The position numbers were made by a program, and so were the translations under genes. Shown here in pieces: positions 60,800-64,000 of a stretch of DNA of 64,000 nucleotides (the stretch's first letter is position 1; the number at the start of each line of letters is the position of its first letter). The DNA is from Diorhabda sublineata (Eukaryota > Arthropoda > Insecta > Coleoptera > Chrysomelidae), in assembly GCF_026230105.1 (NCBI RefSeq), contig NC_079475.1, positions 29,448,086-29,512,085 on the forward strand. The letters run 5' to 3'. Below the pieces are notes generated by a model. It did not search any database and was not told the origin of the DNA. It saw only the letters and a list, made by a program, of their open reading frames with translations.

Positions 60800-61400
60800 T
60801 TATTTATGGAATAACGCATAAGACAAATGTCCTCTACGGCTTCGCATACACATACGCACTCGTTTGTCGAAATTTTCCTTGACCATTCTGCAAGATGCAA
60901 AGTTGTGGACTTTTTAACGTAGACCAGTGATTCTAAATAACCCCATAAAAAGAATTCTAATGGTGTTAGATCACACGATCTAGGAGGCCAATTCTGATCA
61001 CCAAAACGAGAGAGTACATAACCTAGAAATGTCTCATGCAGTAGTTGAAGTAGTTTTTTGGGCCGTATGACACCGTATTGTTAAAACCACATATTGGCAA
61101 AACTTTGTTATTATGTCGATATATCGAGCACCAGTAACAGTCACTATCTGTCCAACCTCATTTTCAAAAGCGTATAGCATAATGATGCTCCCAGTCCAAA
61201 ATGTACACCAAACAGTGACACGTTATGGATGCATTTGTTTTCCGAAAATCACATGTGGGTTCGTAAAACCCCAGAAGCGGTAATTTTCTCGATCACCAAA
61301 CTCATCATGGTGAAAATATGGTTCGTCGCTTAGGATGATGACACTGCGCTTGGTCTTTAGGCTTCAGTTGTTGTGTTAATTGTATTTTGTAAGCATGTTT
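60800..61400 (-). pseudogene. Tc/mariner-like (DDE) transposase remnant
   Basis: Minus-strand segments in order: VIILSDEPYFHHDEFGDREN then YRFWGFTNPHVIFGKQMHP (about 61345-61230), the first catalytic aspartate region; VTVWCTFWTGSIIMLYAFEN then EVGQIVTVTGARYIDIITKF (61225-61105), which keeps the typical E-x-G-x-x-V-T-V-T-G-x-R-Y block; after damage, LGDQNWPPRSCDLTPLEFF-like codons (about 61010-60950); and FDKRVRMCMRSRRGHLSYAL then FHK before a TAA at 60800-60802, the C-terminus. The box reads RSCDLTP, with C for P, as in close relatives. The N-terminal DNA-binding part is missing or unrecognisable. Confidence 0.85.
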
Positions 61401-61509
61401 TTAAGTAACAAATGCACAAATTATGCCATATTCTCTCTCCTAAATAATGTCTACTCCAGCCTAAACAGTCATCTTTCCACTACAACAACACAATATTTTA
61501 ATTAATAAA
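61401..61509. other. Junction between transposase and LINE remnants
   Basis: About 100 bp without recognisable coding motif lie between the two remnants. They may contain the last trace of the transposase N-terminus. Confidence 0.4.
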
Positions 61510-62400
61510 TTGCAGTACTACGGTTTTAGTGCTTGTTGTGGACAATTCCTTGAAATGGGAGTTAATATTACCTCCTTATCTGAAAAATTAAGTTCCTCCC
61601 GTTTTGTGCTGAGATCAGTTTCCAAAGAACTGAACTTATCCACCTCCTTAACAGTCTATTATGCCCTTATTGAGTCGCATTTCAGATCTGCCCTTCCCAT
61701 CTGTGGTACGTGTGGTGCGCTTCAATTTGAGCGAATCTTCAAACTATCAAAGAGAACTGTTAGTTATTTACTGGGACTAAACAGCAGGGCTCACTGCCGT
61801 GACTTCTTTAAAAGATTAAAAATTCTGACTCTTCCTTCCTTATTCGTCTTTGAATCCGCTTACCTAATTCGTAAGCACGCTTCTCCAATTTCAGTAAGAT
61901 CGTTGCATGGCTATCTACCTTTACCTATCTACTCCGCGTTCAGAATTAGGTAAGCGCTCAATATTTTACAATGCAAAACATGAGCAATCACTTGCCTATT
62001 CAAAGCAAATCGATATCATCTTTTCCCGCATTTCGCATTTGAGGGCATATTTACTGGAAAGTGCCTTCCTCCTACTGTGTAAACGACTTCTATTCTAATA
62101 ATAAGATTTAATTCCTGGCATGCTGCATACTGGTTTAATTTTGCTATGGACTTATATACTCGTACTAATTATTAGCTATAATTTTGTTATTCATTGTGGT
62201 CTTCTTCTGTATATTGAAATTTTATTTTATTTGTATCTTTATTTAGTTATTTTTAGTTTTTACAAGCTTTTGTCTCCAAATTGTAACAATTTTTTTTGAC
62301 AAAACAGCATTTCTTTCTCTCTCTCGCATTTCACTCCCTACATGCTGAATTACAAAGTCTTATAAAAACACCTTATAGCCTCTTTGAAAAATAAATAAAT
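61510..62400 (+). pseudogene. LINE ORF2 C-terminus with 3' tail
   Basis: The frame 61510-61953 covers the RT thumb and downstream region: LSEKLSSSRFVLRSVSKELN then LSTSLTVYYALIESHFRSAL and FERIFKLSKRTVSYLLGLNS, RAHCRDFFKRLKILTLPSLF and ESAYLIRKH. This is the familiar pattern L.K.LSSA.FA.R.LS.EL....L..VYYAL..SHL.Y.I..WG followed by F..QK..VR...G......CR..FK.L.ILTLPS..I.E. The usual W-G is ICGTCG here. A frameshift at about 61910 leads to PRSELGKRSIFYNAKHEQSL, and the gene ends near 62098. The following 300 bp are T-rich, and AAATAAATAAATT at 62387-62401 is a likely LINE 3' end. The 5' part, including the FADD motif, is missing: a typical 5'-truncated copy. Confidence 0.85.
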
Positions 62401-62971
62401 TCTAAACTTGTATATTCTTAAAGGTTTTTTTTAACATGTATTCCGTTTTGTTAGCAGCACGTGGCAGCACGTTTACTTTTTATCGGAGCCTTTTGTTGGT
62501 TATCTTCCACTTCCACAACCATTGTTTCATTTTGTTTATTTTCATTGAAATGTTAATAGCACAATGATTCATTCCCAGAGGCGTTAAATAGAATGGTTAA
62601 ATTTCGGTGCATAATAAATCATGAAACGTTGATAATTAATACTGACTAATAAATTTAATTAGTTTTCACTGGATTCAATTTTTCAAATTTTCCTGTCGAC
62701 TTTTAAATTATAGCTACTATAATTACTATAACAATGATTCGTCTTCCTTTTTGATTAAGGAGATAAAACTTTACTACTAGAAGATAAGAATAACTTTTTG
62801 TATAAATCAAATATAAGTAAGCGAGACATGATAATCAATTATTAATAGAACTTTGAAGTTTTATAATAAATAATATATAATTTGAAATTGATCATCATAA
62901 TTTATGAGTTGGAATTACTGAGATGGTTTTCATATTCATTCTGAACAAACACCATCACTCTCTATTACACC
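62401..62971. other. AT-rich spacer
   Basis: A short direct duplication GCAGCACGTGGCAGCACGTT at 62456-62475 is the only structure I see. Confidence 0.45.
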
Positions 62972-63085
62972 GAAGGTAAACTGTTTACCTTCAGTCTTTA
63001 AAGACGATAACTTGGTTATCGAAATGCGCGTTAGGCAGTGTAAATGTTAGTGTTGGTGTAGTGGTAGTATAAACAGCTTAGTATC
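62972..63085. repeat. Paired-hairpin repeat resembling a Penelope-like element terminus
   Basis: Two perfect hairpins are adjacent. The first has 10-bp arms, GAAGGTAAAC and GTTTACCTTC around one base (62972-62992). The second has 7-bp arms, CGATAAC and GTTATCG with a 3-base loop (63005-63021), and is flanked by AAAGA and AAATGCGCG. The pattern GAAGAC-stem-GAAACGCGCG is known to me from insect repeats and Penelope-like element ends, where a hammerhead ribozyme core (CTGANGA...GAAA) can occur. Here the core positions are changed (TTAAAGA). Downstream, GTGTTGGTGTAGTGGTAGTA continues the repeat. Confidence 0.45.
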
Positions 63086-64000
63086 ATAATTAATGGACAT
63101 TGAGATGAATAGTTCAATTACAATAATTTCCTGATATTAATACCCTGAGATTTAGTATATTTATTAGCCGAGCTGCCAATTTCATCAGCATTAGCATTCA
63201 GTTCGTGGAATGAAGTGGGTTTATCGTTAAAGCTTCCATTCGGCTAATTCATTCAGCCATTGCCATTTTATGATTAAAAGATTTATTGATGTAACCATCA
63301 GCTTCTCTTGTATACTTATATCGTCAGTGATTTTTTATGTCCCATATATGTACTCCTGAGTCTACCTACAAAGATTTCCTAAAACGTCTATTTCTTTGGC
63401 TCCTGTAGGTTCAAAAACTCAGCATTTAATGAGGTTTTTTATTACACACATCCATACCAACTAGGTCGGTGCGCATTTATAATCTGAGTACCTATTTCAG
63501 AAAAAAATTCGATGAATAATAGCAACAGGGCATAATGCAACATACTCATTGTATCATTCAATATATTATACGACTTATTTTCCTTTCAGAATTTGATAAA
63601 ATATCTTGATAAACTGCACAACCATTTGAGTCTGCAGGCTGCATATATTCCGAAAATGTAGAAATTTTAGCAATAAGTATTTGTCATACAAACGTATTCA
63701 AACGTAATGTTTTTTATTCGTTAATATTATTGAGTTAATTTCTCCATTTTGATAACGCTATTACCAAAAACTATCCCTCTACAAAGTTAACGAAGTCCAT
63801 ACTTTTGATTTGTCTCCTAGATATTCCCCTGAAATTTCCTGCATTTTTTTCCGTTCTACACCACTTGAGACATTTAGAATATGCAATATCATACTGCTGT
63901 CCCGATTTTTCAGATACTTCTAAAATAGGAAGCTCTTTTTGTAGCCTTTTCAAAATCAAGAGAAATACACGGCTCATAACTAATATACGTCATTATGCGA
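63086..64000. other. AT-rich spacer to window end
   Basis: No gene is recognised. The minus-strand frame at 63771-63977 (68 codons) has a plausible composition, but I know no family for it. Confidence 0.4.

Noticed and set aside
1..64000. tRNA, rRNA, CRISPR arrays and bacterial-type operons
   Set aside because: I looked for T-loop-like motifs, rRNA-like conserved blocks and regularly spaced repeats and found none; the window has eukaryotic, transposon-rich character.

Overview
The window looks like intergenic or intronic DNA from an arthropod, most likely an insect. It is very AT-rich, has no bacterial-style gene organisation, and every reading frame I can identify belongs to a decayed transposable element. 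The mixture fits insects, but I cannot name the order: mariner, Tc1 and other Tc/mariner-like transposases, jockey-type LINEs, a Helitron, a gypsy pol tail, a Crypton-type tyrosine recombinase and a probable piggyBac-type MITE. I see no convincing host gene, tRNA or rRNA. Most open frames are short because the AT-rich sequence is full of stops, so homology had to be followed across frameshifts and stops. Family calls rest on remembered consensus motifs, not on a database search.

Layout. 0-9 kb: a dispersed repeat (second copy near 29.8 kb), a tyrosine-recombinase remnant (about 2.2-2.7 kb), a mariner tail (about 6.9 kb) and a jockey LINE 3' end with an internal tandem duplication (about 7.8-8.1 kb). 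9-20 kb: an internally deleted Tc1 element; a mariner tail; a 2.7-kb element at 12.38-15.09 kb with long terminal inverted repeats (TIRs) around a degraded gene for an XPG/FEN-like, cysteine-rich protein, possibly Academ-related; a Tc/mariner-like transposase; and a mariner with one TIR. 20-35 kb: a LINE RT fragment, an unrecognised acidic ORF, an isolated mariner TIR, a heat-shock-element-like cluster with a TATA box, a Tc/mariner-like tail, repeat copy 2 and a gypsy pol tail. 35-48 kb: several unrecognised ORFs, a GC-rich long-TIR element (41.83-42.66 kb), a 210-bp TTAA-flanked MITE, a mariner tail and a jockey RT. 48-64 kb: a deleted mariner beside a Tc/mariner-like transposase in the opposite orientation, a Helitron helicase tail with its CTAG end, mariner pieces at 54.5, 55.5 and 57.3 kb, a jockey RT core, another Tc/mariner-like transposase, a LINE C-terminus with its 3' tail, and a paired-hairpin repeat resembling Penelope-like element termini.

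The genes do not act together. This is an accumulation of independent insertions at various stages of decay. The standout is the 12.4-15.1 kb element, because its TIRs show that a protein family I otherwise remember only as an uncharacterised arthropod protein is, or has been, carried by a DNA transposon.
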